A stretch of 64,000 nucleotides of DNA from Calothrix parasitica NIES-267 (GTDB lineage Bacteria; Cyanobacteriota; Cyanobacteriia; Cyanobacteriales; Nostocaceae), in NCBI RefSeq assembly GCF_002368095.1, contig NZ_AP018227.1, positions 4,153,796-4,217,795 on the forward strand, read 5' to 3'. This document shows, one piece after another, positions 1 to 9,116 of the stretch. The stretch's first letter is position 1, and every line of letters starts with the position of its first letter. Position numbers and translations under genes: made by a program. Under the pieces are notes generated by a model. It made no database searches, was not told the origin of the DNA, and saw nothing but the letters and a program-made list of their open reading frames with translations.

Positions 1-1803
1 TCCAGTCTCTTGCAATGAATGCAGTCTCTTGTAAATTCCCTGCTCTTGTAATAGCTCTTCGTGGCTTCCTATTTCCACGATTCTGCCGTTATCCAAAACT
101 ACAATTTTATCGGCTTCTCTAACGGTACTGAGTCGGTGAGCAATAACTATGGTGGTGCGGGTTCCCTGGATTGAACTCATTGCTAATTGAATTGAGCGCT
201 CGGATTCGTAGTCTAAGCTTGATGTTGCTTCGTCAAATACGAGTACGTCGGGATTAACTAATAATGCTCTTGCGATTCCAACTCGCTGTCTTTGTCCTCC
301 CGATAATCTGACTCCGCGTTCTCCCACTACGGTATAGTAGCCTTCGGGTAAGAAACTAATCACTTCGTCAAGTTTGGCTATCCTACAAGCTTCTTCAACT
401 TCTGCAAAACTCACATTTTCGTTTCCGTAGGTCAAGTTATCCAAAACTGTACCGTTGAAAATATCTACTTCTTGGTGAACTATCGCTAATCTCCTCCGAT
501 ATTCCCCTACGTCTAAACCACGAATGTCTTCTCCATCAATGAGTATTTTCCCTTGCTGAGGTTCAAAATAACGAAATAGCAGTTTGACCAATGTTGATTT
601 ACCGGAGCCGCTACGTCCTACTAGGGCTACTGTCTGATATGGTTCGATTAGCAGATTAATATCGTGTAAAATTCTGCGGTCGGCTTCGTAACCGAAACTT
701 AAATGCGAAAATTCAACTTTACCGGTAAATTTGTAAGCTTTATCTGCTGTTCGAGTTTCTAAAAGTCCCTCGGAATCAACTCCCGACGGTTCTTGCAAAA
801 ATTCGTGGAACCGCAACATGGAACTGTAACGACGAGCGAATATTTCTGCAAGGATGCTGATTGGTTCTAGTTCTGCATATGCCATGCTCGATAAGGTCAA
901 GGTGGTAACAAAATTACCTAGGGTAATTCGACCTTCTATGGTTGCAGCTAAAGTTAAACCAAGCACCATAAATACACAAAACTGAATTACGCTTTTTTGC
1001 CAGGTGTTTAGTTTGACGTAACCTTTGTGAATCCGATAAACAACTACATCTTGCTCGCGTTTAAACCGCTGTTTTTGACGCTCTAATTCTTTGGCTTCTG
1101 TTGCAAATGCTTTAACTGTTTTGATGTTGCTGACAATTTCGGATGTCCGACTTTCTGTATTTTCTGAATATTTATCTAAACGACTTTCGTATTTAATTAG
1201 CTTCTGTAAATTCTTTAAAGTAAAGCTTAGAATGATTGCAAAGGAAACTAAAAATAAAGCTGCAATCCGCCAATCAACAAAACAAATAAATACAAAAATG
1301 CCCAAAACTCTAAACAGTTTGGGAAACAATTGTCCGGTAACTTCTGGATAAGTCCAAGTATGGTTGGAAATCCCTTTTGCTACTCTCGAAGCTATTCTTC
1401 CCGGATTGTTTTCATCATAAAATTCTAATGGCAATGTCAGAATCTTTTCTACTGCTTTTTGACTTTGATTTCTTCTGGCTTTTAAGGCAATTTCCCAATG
1501 AAACCAACCGCTCAACCAAGGTTGTGTGGGCGCTCTCACTACCGTAACTACAAAAATTAAACTCAGTAAAAACAATAAAGATAAATTATTGTTTGCTGGA
1601 TAATTAGTTATGCTGGAAATTGCAATAATTATACTTCTTAAAAAACCATCCAACGGCTGGTTGGAAAGCAGGTTCAGTATCTGACCAATCGCATAAGGTA
1701 CAAGTAAATCTAAGATTTCATAAACGCTGGATGCCACAATACTAAATATACTGAGCTTCCAGTAGGGACGAAAATAATTAACAATATCTCGTAAGTTTGC
1801 CAT
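1..1803 (-). CDS. ABC exporter, fused permease/ATPase (3' end beyond window)
   Basis: Reading the minus strand from ATG at 1803 gives 601 open codons running off the window edge, so the C-terminus is missing. The N-terminal half (about residues 1-310) has several hydrophobic segments typical of a type IV/MsbA-like exporter. The C-terminal half is a nucleotide-binding domain: Walker A GRSGSGKST near residue 398, signature LSGGQRQR, Walker B VLVFDEATS and the H-loop IAHRLSTV. Such half-transporters act as dimers in the cytoplasmic membrane and export lipids, peptides or drugs; the substrate cannot be told from sequence. The gene stands alone on this side, with a PEP-CTERM gene upstream on the same strand about 270 bases away. 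Confidence 0.93.
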   Translation of the reverse strand, partial: MANLRDIVNYFRPYWKLSIFSIVASSVYEILDLLVPYAIGQILNLLSNQPLDGFLRSIIIAISSITNYPANNNLSLLFLLSLIFVVTVVRAPTQPWLSGWFHWEIALKARRNQSQKAVEKILTLPLEFYDENNPGRIASRVAKGISNHTWTYPEVTGQLFPKLFRVLGIFVFICFVDWRIAALFLVSFAIILSFTLKNLQKLIKYESRLDKYSENTESRTSEIVSNIKTVKAFATEAKELERQKQRFKREQDVVVYRIHKGYVKLNTWQKSVIQFCVFMVLGLTLAATIEGRITLGNFVTTLTLSSMAYAELEPISILAEIFARRYSSMLRFHEFLQEPSGVDSEGLLETRTADKAYKFTGKVEFSHLSFGYEADRRILHDINLLIEPYQTVALVGRSGSGKSTLVKLLFRYFEPQQGKILIDGEDIRGLDVGEYRRRLAIVHQEVDIFNGTVLDNLTYGNENVSFAEVEEACRIAKLDEVISFLPEGYYTVVGERGVRLSGGQRQRVGIARALLVNPDVLVFDEATSSLDYESERSIQLAMSSIQGTRTTIVIAHRLSTVREADKIVVLDNGRIVEIGSHEELLQEQGIYKRLHSLQETG

Positions 1804-1960
1804 GACGCACGCTGAAAAATTTGTGCAGTATCGCCTTCAAAGACTTTATACTACAGTCGTATTACAATGCGGTCAATAGTAAAATATTGAAATCATCCTT
1901 TCGATAGAAGAGGTGATACCAAAAGGATTAATTAGCGAACCCGAAAGTATAAGAATTCAA

Positions 1961-1985
1961 AAACCCGATTTTTTAAACCGGGTTT
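1961..1985. repeat. AAACCCG/CGGGTTT palindrome
   Basis: AAACCCG, an 11-base A/T-rich spacer, then CGGGTTT. It lies upstream of the ABC exporter gene. It is a degenerate member of the AAACCCGGTTT palindrome family also seen at 17608-17721, 32510-32542, 45018-45047 and 59532-59566. Confidence 0.55.
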
Positions 1986-2077
1986 CTCAATACCTCAAAT
2001 TCCTACGATTCATATCGAATTGCTGTATTTTTGCTAGAAATCATCTTCTCTCGTCAAACATTTAAGCCAAAATTCTA

Positions 2078-2809
2078 TTATTTAACTTTCCTAGCTTTTC
2101 TTCGATAAATTAAATAAATACCAACTACAGATAAAGCCAATGGAAAACCTGGTTCGGGAACTTCTTTCTTAGAAAAAGTTACTTTGTCAATTTTACCGAA
2201 AATAGCAGCTTTAGTCTTCTCTCCCTCAAGTACCCGGAATTCACTCACCTGTGTCTCACCATTATCTTGACTGAAACCAGTCAAAGACAAAGTATATGCA
2301 TTACCATCATGCATAAAAGTATGCTTAGCATCTTGTTCGGTGACTACTAAAAAATCTGCGTTTAACTCTGGATTTGTTGAAAGATTAGGAGTATTTATTA
2401 AATTGAATTGGTATTCAAAATTTTGCTCGACTTCGGTCAATTGATCAAAGGATAAATTAAGCTTTAAAGGAACAGAATCTACACTTGTGCCTAAAAGTAC
2501 TGTACCGTTACGATAAGTCAAATCACCTATCTTAAATAATGACCCTGCATCAGTAGAAAAAGAATTTCCTTCAAATACAAGTTGGTTAGCAGAAGCACCT
2601 TTGAAAAGAGTTGGATCTCCCCAAGTGAATACCTCTTCTCCTATTCCGCTATAGGTAGGGTTATCATTTATAGCTCCGGTCGTTGGTTTCAACCAGCTAC
2701 CAGCAACACTACCCGAAAAAGTAGCAGCTTCTGCTTTACCAGAAAAACCAATTGCACTCAAAGCAGCAAACGGAAATACAACTTTATAGAAAAGCGAACT
2801 TAATTTCAT
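2078..2809 (-). CDS. PEP-CTERM exported protein, choice-of-anchor K-like
   Basis: Secreted surface protein of about 243 residues. From the chosen ATG at 2809 there is a signal peptide (MKLSSLF... hydrophobic stretch, AEA-type cleavage region), a beta-rich central domain resembling the choice-of-anchor K family, and a C-terminal PEP-CTERM tail: V-PEP, a hydrophobic segment, then basic YRRKARKVK. PEP-CTERM tails are recognised by an exosortase that sorts the protein to the envelope; no exosortase gene is visible here. The ORF can be extended upstream to 2851, but 2809 has a GGAG seven bases ahead and restores a normal signal peptide. The ligand or role of the domain is unknown. Confidence 0.85.
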   Translation of the reverse strand: MKLSSLFYKVVFPFAALSAIGFSGKAEAATFSGSVAGSWLKPTTGAINDNPTYSGIGEEVFTWGDPTLFKGASANQLVFEGNSFSTDAGSLFKIGDLTYRNGTVLLGTSVDSVPLKLNLSFDQLTEVEQNFEYQFNLINTPNLSTNPELNADFLVVTEQDAKHTFMHDGNAYTLSLTGFSQDNGETQVSEFRVLEGEKTKAAIFGKIDKVTFSKKEVPEPGFPLALSVVGIYLIYRRKARKVK

Positions 2810-2851
2810 ATATAGGCTCCGAATCCTAATAAAGGAGCATCTGACATACAA

Positions 2852-3470
2852 GTAACCAGTCTACATTAGTAAAAATACGTATATTCTGCCAATATTTACC
2901 GCATTTTTCATAGAAACTTCACATATACTATAAAAATATTGTAAATATTCTTAGTTACGGAACTTTTTCAAAAAGCCTTTCAAATTATGCAGATAAATGC
3001 AGATAATATTAATACTTCTTATAAAATACGGCTATGAGATGCGCTGATAAGTAAATAAGGATACGAATTAATAGATAGGGATTAATGCTTATGTATTTAC
3101 ACTTAATGAGTGTATTCTACGTTTAAAGTGTTTGTCAAGTTTGATGCTTATCATTAGTAATTACTCCCTTCCGGTAGAAGATTTCCTGTAAAGTAAAGAA
3201 TAGGGAATAAAGGCTGGTAAAAGCAACACGGGATAGGGAATCGGGAGCAAGATGTTCCTACTACCGAAATGAATCATAGCTACTATAGGTATAAAAAAGT
3301 GTGTCAGCGGATTTACCGTAACACACACATTAAAAAAATTGGTTTAGAGGATGCCAGTTTAAAAACTAACAGCCAAAAAGTAATAGATTGATGAATTTAA
3401 AGTAGGTAATTTTAAATTAAATTTTACCTCTTACCCCTTACTTGCTACTTACTAACTATTACGTAGTATT
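2852..3470. other. Intergenic, no gene seen
   Basis: AT-rich stretch with no convincing ORF. Around 3240-3262 there is a degenerate copy of the small hairpin GGGAGC-AAGAT-GCTCCC that recurs perfectly at 25986-26002. Promoters for the PEP-CTERM gene probably lie just above 2852, but no motif stands out. Confidence 0.4.
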
Positions 3471-3474
3471 AGGT

Positions 3475-3565
3475 TGCATAAATTCTGAAGGGTTGGTTTT
3501 CGACCTAACGTCAGGAGACGTAACAGCGTTAGGTCTCTACAAGCCGTCGGAATTAATCAAATGCA
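3475..3565 (-). repeat. Palindromic intergenic element, chlP side, second unit
   Basis: Contains an imperfect hairpin GAGACGTAAC-AGC-GTTAGGTCTC at 3515-3537, flanked by sequence (TTCTGAAGGGTT... and GCCGTCGGAATT) that is also found, in opposite orientation, around the nested element at 26015-26273. It is directly abutted by the 133-bp unit at 3566-3698, so the two form a tandem. Confidence 0.65.
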
Positions 3566-3698
3566 CTACTAGTAGTCCTTTTCATTAGTTTTGACAGTCT
3601 TGTTTTCTACGGACGTAATGTAGAGACGTTATAAATAACCTCTCCCGACATTTCCAAAGAAAACGCGACCCATCAGAATTTATGAAATGCACTACTAG
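3566..3698 (-). repeat. 133-bp dispersed element, copy 1 (inverted relative to 63340)
   Basis: Read on the minus strand it starts CTAGTAGTGC and ends CTACTAGTAG, with a central hairpin GAGACGTTAT/ATAACGTCTC (one mismatch here, 3623-3644). The unit at 63340-63472 has the same length and differs at only a handful of positions, but points the other way. Its edge overlaps the end of chlP: the stop codon TAG at 3695-3697 comes from the element's terminal CTAGTAG. Confidence 0.8.
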
Positions 3699-4918
3699 GG
3701 TGCAAGAGCGTTACCGCGAATCAAACTACCGATGGTTTTGGCAGTGATTTTCATTTGGGTAATAGGGTTTGCTGGGACAACTGTTTTATACAGGTAGCTG
3801 TCAAAGGTTAAGCGCTGCACGTCTAAATCTCCACACATTTCGACGAATGCTTCGCGGGTAGCGTCGGAACGGTAGAATACGTTTTGCAGGATATCGAGTA
3901 CTTTGTAGGTGAGACCGTATTTCTTGTCCCAACGTTTTAGATAAACTTTTAAATCTGCTTCAGTAGGAATAGATTGTCCGCTGTTGGAAAGTTCGACAAT
4001 TGTTTCAGCGCACATCCGTCCGGATTTTGCTGCAAAGTAAATTCCTTCTCCGGAAGACTTGGTAACGTAGCCGGCCGCATCACCTACTAGTGCAATCCTT
4101 CCAACAACACGACGAGGACGGGGATGTTCGGGGATGGGATGCGCTTCTACTTTAATGATGCTACCACCATCGAGTTTTCTCGCTGCACGAGCGCGAATAC
4201 CAGCTTGCAATTGCTTGATGCTGGCTTTGTGAACATGCATCGTACCAGTTCCCACGGCTACATGGTCGTACTTAGGAAATACCCAAGCGTAGAAATCGGT
4301 AGAAACATCGTTACCGACATACATTTCTGCTAAATCGTTATAATATGCCATCTTGTCTTCTGGAAGACGGATGCGTTCTTGGAAAGCAATAGCATAGTTA
4401 TAATCGCCAGCATCCATTTCTTTGGCAATACGGGAGTTTGCTCCGTCAGCACCAATAATTAAATCGACTTTTAAGGTTTTAGCAATACCTTTTGCAGCAC
4501 CTTCTTTATGGTCAATATAGTGGATTGTATAGGGGTCTGTATTATTTTTGGGAAAATCTAATTTATGAACGGTAGCATTAATTAAATGAGCGCCTAATTT
4601 AGCCGCTCGATTTCGCATGAAGCCATCCAAAACTTCACGACGACACATTCCTATATATTCATCTTGATTAACTAAATTGATATCAACCTCGCGATTAGAG
4701 GGTGAAATCATCTTCATTTTCCGTACTTGACGGTCAATGATATCAGCCGGAAGGTCGAACTCATCCACCATGCAAAGCGGTATAGCACCACCGCAAGGTT
4801 TAGCATTATCTAGTTTACGCTCAAATAAATAGGTTTCAATCCCTGCCTTCGCTAAAGTTTCAGCAGCAGATGAACCCGCAGGACCCGAGCCTACAACAGC
4901 AACCCGAAGTGTCGGCAT
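3695..4918 (-). CDS. chlP: Geranylgeranyl diphosphate/chlorophyll reductase
   Basis: ChlP uses NADPH and FAD to reduce the geranylgeranyl chain to phytyl, for chlorophyll a and tocopherol side chains, at the thylakoid membrane. The product is 407 residues from the chosen start, typical of cyanobacterial ChlP. The N-terminus carries the FAD dinucleotide-binding motif VVGSGPAG at residues 8-15, followed by ERK and the family-typical KPCGGAIP; a second FAD contact GDAAGYV lies near residue 290. The ORF opens at 4960, but ATG at 4918 has GGGAG five bases ahead and matches the usual ChlP N-terminus (TLRVAVVGSG). The protein ends in the usual GNALAP and its stop codon lies within a repeat element. 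Confident assignment. Confidence 0.96.
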   Translation of the reverse strand: MPTLRVAVVGSGPAGSSAAETLAKAGIETYLFERKLDNAKPCGGAIPLCMVDEFDLPADIIDRQVRKMKMISPSNREVDINLVNQDEYIGMCRREVLDGFMRNRAAKLGAHLINATVHKLDFPKNNTDPYTIHYIDHKEGAAKGIAKTLKVDLIIGADGANSRIAKEMDAGDYNYAIAFQERIRLPEDKMAYYNDLAEMYVGNDVSTDFYAWVFPKYDHVAVGTGTMHVHKASIKQLQAGIRARAARKLDGGSIIKVEAHPIPEHPRPRRVVGRIALVGDAAGYVTKSSGEGIYFAAKSGRMCAETIVELSNSGQSIPTEADLKVYLKRWDKKYGLTYKVLDILQNVFYRSDATREAFVEMCGDLDVQRLTFDSYLYKTVVPANPITQMKITAKTIGSLIRGNALAP

Positions 4919-5099
4919 GTTTTCTCCCATACTTGACATTACCTCGAAGCATCGTATCACGGAGTTTTGACCGATTTTCCGCTTTACCCCCAGGATTTAA
5001 TTGAAATGCAACATTCCTTAATTTTTCTACACACCGCACCTCTGTTTTACCCTTCCCCTCTATGGAACCCATCAATTTTTATCGGACAGAATACCAGCC

Positions 5100-5909
5100 T
5101 TAAGCCCACCCATGTCCCTGTACTACTTTAGATATCTTGGTGACTTGTTTTCTGGGCAAAAATCTCACAGCTTCAGCCATAATTCTGTTTTTGGCACCCG
5201 GAATCACAAGAGTTTGACCTGTCATTAAGCCGCGATAGCCAATCTCAGCTACGGTTTTTGCATCCATCATCTTCATATCTTTAATCCGCTGAGAATTTTC
5301 TGTTCCGGTTCTTTGATGAAAACCAGATTTTGTAGGACCAGGACAAAGAACGGTTACGCTGACTCCAGTATCTTCAAGCTCGTTAGCTATTGCTTCTGAA
5401 AACGACAATATATAAGACTTAGTAGCAAAGTACACTGACATCAAAGGGCCTGGTTGAAAAGCAGCGGTAGAACTGACATTTAATACCTTACCTTCGCCTT
5501 GCTCTACCATATGTCTGAGGAATAATTTAGTTAAATGCGTCAAACACACCACATTTATCTGTATCATTTCTAGTTCGGATTTCAAATTAGTTTCATTAAA
5601 CAATCCATAGATACCAAATCCCGCATTATTAACTAATACATCAATTTGAATCGATGCTTGCTGTAACTCTAGATAAATTGCATCTGGAGATGTTGAAATA
5701 GACAAGTCTATGGCAATACTTTTAACATGAATTCCATAATCTTGAGTAAATTTTTCCGAAATCTCAATTAATTTTGGTTCGTTTATATCTACTAATACGA
5801 GATTGTAATTCTGACTCGCAAAAATACAGGTTAATTCATAGCCTATTCCGCTACAAGCTCCAGTAATTAAAGCAGTTTTTCGACGCTGACGGTGATTTTT
5901 AAAGTCCAT
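5100..5909 (-). CDS. Short-chain dehydrogenase/reductase (DltE/YqjQ-like)
   Basis: Cytoplasmic NAD(P)-dependent oxidoreductase of 269 residues with the classical SDR layout. The cofactor motif TGACSGIG is at 16-23, NNAG at 94-97, the catalytic serine in NVSS at 146-147, and YFATK with Tyr160 and Lys164. The basic N-terminus and the C-terminal tail (VRFLPRK...) recall SDRs annotated as YqjQ/DltE-like. Substrate unknown. It lies about 180 bases upstream of chlP on the same strand; cotranscription is possible but not shown. No strong ribosome binding site precedes the ATG. Confidence 0.88.
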   Translation of the reverse strand: MDFKNHRQRRKTALITGACSGIGYELTCIFASQNYNLVLVDINEPKLIEISEKFTQDYGIHVKSIAIDLSISTSPDAIYLELQQASIQIDVLVNNAGFGIYGLFNETNLKSELEMIQINVVCLTHLTKLFLRHMVEQGEGKVLNVSSTAAFQPGPLMSVYFATKSYILSFSEAIANELEDTGVSVTVLCPGPTKSGFHQRTGTENSQRIKDMKMMDAKTVAEIGYRGLMTGQTLVIPGAKNRIMAEAVRFLPRKQVTKISKVVQGHGWA

Positions 5910-6198
5910 GAAATAAGAGAAGATAAATCGAAATAAAAAAATGAAAAGTGCTGTCTTGGGGAGCCACTTTTCAATACCAGATATCAGACGCTTAACGCGT
6001 TATTGATAATTTAGAATCATCGTATAGTATGTCTTTCAACTCTCTACCAAATTCATAATTATTGAAAAATGATAGATATTTATTTGCTTAATAATTGCAT
6101 TATATAAGAGAAATTAGGATATAATCTTGCACGTTGAAACAACTGTTGATAACTGGAAAACAACTTGTACACCTAAATAATATAAGAAAAAATGAATA
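5910..6198. other. Intergenic, no gene seen
   Basis: AT-rich leader of the SDR gene. No ORF or clear regulatory motif is visible. Confidence 0.3.
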
Positions 6199-6224
6199 GT
6201 TTGGCAGTATCTTAACTGCCAAAC
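6199..6224. repeat. Perfect inverted repeat GTTTGGCAGT/ACTGCCAAAC
   Basis: Ten-base arms around ATCTTA. An A-run follows on the plus strand and a T-rich stretch lies several bases away on the minus strand, so it could be a weak terminator for the minus-strand methyltransferase remnant, or a protein-binding site. Confidence 0.5.
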
Positions 6225-6235
6225 GAAAAAACATT

Positions 6236-6342
6236 ATTGCTTATAATCCCTTATATTACAGTTATTATTTGTAATAATGGATTCATTAATTTCATCTATA
6301 TGATAATCACTTAGATAACCACTTATTACACATCAAAGAGGG
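6236..6342 (-). pseudogene. Decayed fragment of a zinc-ribbon methyltransferase N-terminus
   Basis: Translated on the minus strand this reads CVISGYLSDYHIDEINESII... then NNNCNIRDYKQ. It aligns with CVIC-DYQIDEKNESIF... and FNCNVRAFQ near residues 30-56 of the intact methyltransferase at 6436-7392, including identical DNA stretches such as GATAATCAC and TTACACATC. The second cysteine of CxxC is serine, a TGA precedes the first cysteine, and there is no methyltransferase domain. This is a relic of a partial duplication. Confidence 0.7.
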
Positions 6343-6435
6343 TTTATCATATCAGCTGATGTCGGATGAACCGAAGAAGAAATTGAAACATAGGTAGCAA
6401 TAAAGCGAAATATAGTCTGCTCAGGAGTTAATAAA

Positions 6436-7392
6436 TTAGTTTTTACGAAACATCATTGACATTTCCGTGTGATAGCTCAACCAATAACCAAAAAGCACGT
6501 AGAAAATCATTTTATAAGATGTTAGGGCTTTTCCTAATTCTATTGGCTCATGAATAGTGTCTAAAGAACCATCACACAGCCGTTGATACTGATTCCAAGC
6601 ACGTGTATTAACTCCCATCCAAGGGGTATCATGATAAGCGCGGTCACGAAACTCAACAGCTTCCCAATTCTGACAATTCCCTAAATATTCCAGAGCTTGG
6701 GGAGTATAAACATGAAAATGATATGGAACATGAACGGGGTTATAGAAATCGGATATATTGGGTTTCGTTAAGTCTATATTCGCTGCGTTAGGTGTTCCCA
6801 CAAGAATGTAACCACCAGGTGCAAGCAAACTGTCTAATTTAGACAATAATTTTCTTGGGTCTTCAACATGTTCGATAACATCTTGAAGTAGTATGTAATC
6901 AAATGGCGCTTTTGCAAGAATAGTGTCATTACCAAACCCATTTTTGGAAGCGTAAGGGTCGTAACCGTAAGACTTTGAGAATCCTTTTTTTCGCAAATAT
7001 TCTATAAATAAACCGTTAGCACAGCCATAATCAAGAATGGAATCAGCTTTTGAAAATCCATGCTTAATTAGCTGTCTAGATAATTTTCTATAGCAAAGAC
7101 GCATTTCCCACGTTAATTTTGCATCGGCTATGGGATATTTTTCATAGTATGGTGCTATGTCAACAATATCTAAACTATGAATAGTTTGGCAATCAGGACA
7201 CCGCCAAATTTTAAATGAATCTTTTTGAAAGGCTCTAACATTACAGTTAAATGCACTAAAAATAGATTCATTTTTTTCGTCAATTTGATAATCACATATT
7301 ACACATCTAGTTCTCTTATTCTGTATTTTATTATGGTATTGTTCAACAGAAACAACTTTTTTTTGATATGTTGGATAGCAATTTTCAGGCAT
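6436..7392 (-). CDS. Class I SAM-dependent methyltransferase with N-terminal zinc ribbon
   Basis: A 318-residue cytoplasmic protein. Two CxxC pairs (Cys30/Cys33 and Cys65/Cys68) suggest a zinc ribbon, as in C-methyltransferases acting on sugars or other small metabolites. A Rossmann methyltransferase domain follows: motif I LDYGCANG at 120-127, the acidic/aromatic stretch DVIEHVEDP, and LAPGGYILVGTPN. The target is unknown; enzymes of this layout often modify nucleotide sugars or polysaccharide precursors (inference). It stands alone, between long AT-rich spacers, with a decayed copy of its own N-terminus downstream. Confidence 0.85.
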   Translation of the reverse strand: MPENCYPTYQKKVVSVEQYHNKIQNKRTRCVICDYQIDEKNESIFSAFNCNVRAFQKDSFKIWRCPDCQTIHSLDIVDIAPYYEKYPIADAKLTWEMRLCYRKLSRQLIKHGFSKADSILDYGCANGLFIEYLRKKGFSKSYGYDPYASKNGFGNDTILAKAPFDYILLQDVIEHVEDPRKLLSKLDSLLAPGGYILVGTPNAANIDLTKPNISDFYNPVHVPYHFHVYTPQALEYLGNCQNWEAVEFRDRAYHDTPWMGVNTRAWNQYQRLCDGSLDTIHEPIELGKALTSYKMIFYVLFGYWLSYHTEMSMMFRKN

Positions 7393-8227
7393 TAATTATA
7401 TTGAGTAACTACTCCACAAATAATATCAAATTAAAAAACTAAATTTGCACTATTAATGATGAATTATTTATAAACATAATTAGCTATTACAGATAAGACT
7501 AACTTCTCTGAAAATAATGTTTATTTAATACAAAAATAGAACCTGTAAAATTAATATTTTCTATGATATATCTGTGTTTAACGATATTAGATGGTAATCG
7601 TAATAGATGAAGCTGCTTGTTTGAATATTTATCTAATTGCCTGCTATGTTTAGCGTGTAATTAAAACCCTAATAGGCTAAACTAATCGCGATTTTTTCTG
7701 CTATCTATGTTTTTCTCTATTCTCTAAATTTTGGTTCGTGTATAATTCTTAGTGCTGTGCCAAACTTATCCTGGCGAAGCAGTAGATAGGTTGAAGAATA
7801 AAAATGCTATTATATTAAGCGCTGGGAGGCATTTAAACTCTCAAAGAATTAATACGAATGTTACTGCTCGGACCATAAAACTGGTGGGTTAAGCATTTTC
7901 AATGTTAAAATCGATGTTTTTGTTATACATCCGTCTATTTTTTCTAAATAGGCAGAGGTAAAATAACTATTCCTTGCATGGATTTGCATGGAATATAATC
8001 GTGCTTTTTTAGGCAATTCTAAACATATGCTCAACTATTATCTATAGCTCAGTATACTTATTAACTTAAATCTCAATACTTTTGACGATTCTATAACTTA
8101 GTCGTAATATATTTAACTCACGACAATAATAAGTTTTATAAAATTTCTATTTATTGTCATAGATGTTAAGTAGATAATCATTTATTTTGACCAGAGATAT
8201 AATACGGAAAACCTTTGTGGTGGAGAT
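7393..8227. other. Intergenic, no gene seen
   Basis: About 830 bases of AT-rich DNA between divergently transcribed genes. It must hold promoters for both, but no ORF, RNA gene or strong repeat is recognisable. Confidence 0.4.
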
Positions 8228-8956
8228 TTGGAAGCTGTGCGTGATGATTTAAAAGGCTTGGCAATTAATAAAAAAGAACTCCGAAAATTGACGAATCTGC
8301 CTATTAACGAAGAATTAGTTTTTATTGTTAATCCGTTAAAATCTATAGTGCGGCAATTTATTCAAAAGGTTAAAGGACCTGAAGGTGCAACTGCTATTTT
8401 TATTGGATTAGCCGTATTACTTAGTAGTTATATTGTATTCGATTTAGTTATCAAGATGTTTGCAAATTGGCTTGCATTACCATCTTGGTTACTATTTATA
8501 AAAGTATGTTTTCTTGGTGGTGCTGCGACACAGTTACTGTTGTATTTTACTTGGAAGAAACGAAATTCTATTGTTGAAGAGACTCTAACACATTCTTTAA
8601 ATACTCTTTTGCATGAAGTCGATAGGTTTAATGCTGTGGTTCGGGCAATAGATATTAATGATAAGATTGAAGCTGCGGGTAATTTAGATGTCGAGATCAA
8701 AGAGAGAAGGCGAGTTATTGAAGCTCTTCAATATACTAAGGCTGATTTGGTTCGCGCTTTGAAAACTGAAAGAATTTTGAGAGAAAATCGGAAGTTTATT
8801 GTCAATAATTCTGAATTACTTGCGAACAATTTGGCAATGTTGACTCAAATGCAAGTTACCGAACAAGCTTCAGAACATGGTCGGTTGCTCAATGAAGCAT
8901 TAGAGATTGCGATGGATGTACAGCAGGAAATGAAAAGATTGCAGAGTCAGCAGTAA
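8228..8956 (+). CDS. Membrane protein with C-terminal coiled coil, function unknown
   Basis: Not recognised as a named family. The 242-residue product has a soluble N-terminal segment of about 60 residues, two hydrophobic helices (about 59-82 and 89-110), then a charged, heptad-rich helical tail, probably a cytoplasmic coiled coil. The start is uncertain. The frame is open back to a TAG at 8171 but has no ATG near the front; TTG at 8228 is preceded by GGAG at very short spacing, and GTG at 8237 has the same GGAG at about 11 bases. A membrane-tethered scaffold is plausible but is inference. Confidence 0.6.
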   Translation: MEAVRDDLKGLAINKKELRKLTNLPINEELVFIVNPLKSIVRQFIQKVKGPEGATAIFIGLAVLLSSYIVFDLVIKMFANWLALPSWLLFIKVCFLGGAATQLLLYFTWKKRNSIVEETLTHSLNTLLHEVDRFNAVVRAIDINDKIEAAGNLDVEIKERRRVIEALQYTKADLVRALKTERILRENRKFIVNNSELLANNLAMLTQMQVTEQASEHGRLLNEALEIAMDVQQEMKRLQSQQ

Positions 8957-9116
8957 CAGTTGTCAATTAACAATTATCACTATTATGACTTTCTCCTATA
9001 CAGTAATAACCAATTTTACTTTCTAGGTGAGTTTGTAGCCCATTTAATCATAAGACCGGCAAACAGTCTACCATAAGAAGATATAAATATCATCGTTGCA
9101 TTTTGCGCGTCAAAGC

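Noticed and set aside
4860-5075. 71-codon ORF overlapping the chlP start
   Set aside because: Out-of-frame shadow of the chlP 5' end; no independent evidence.
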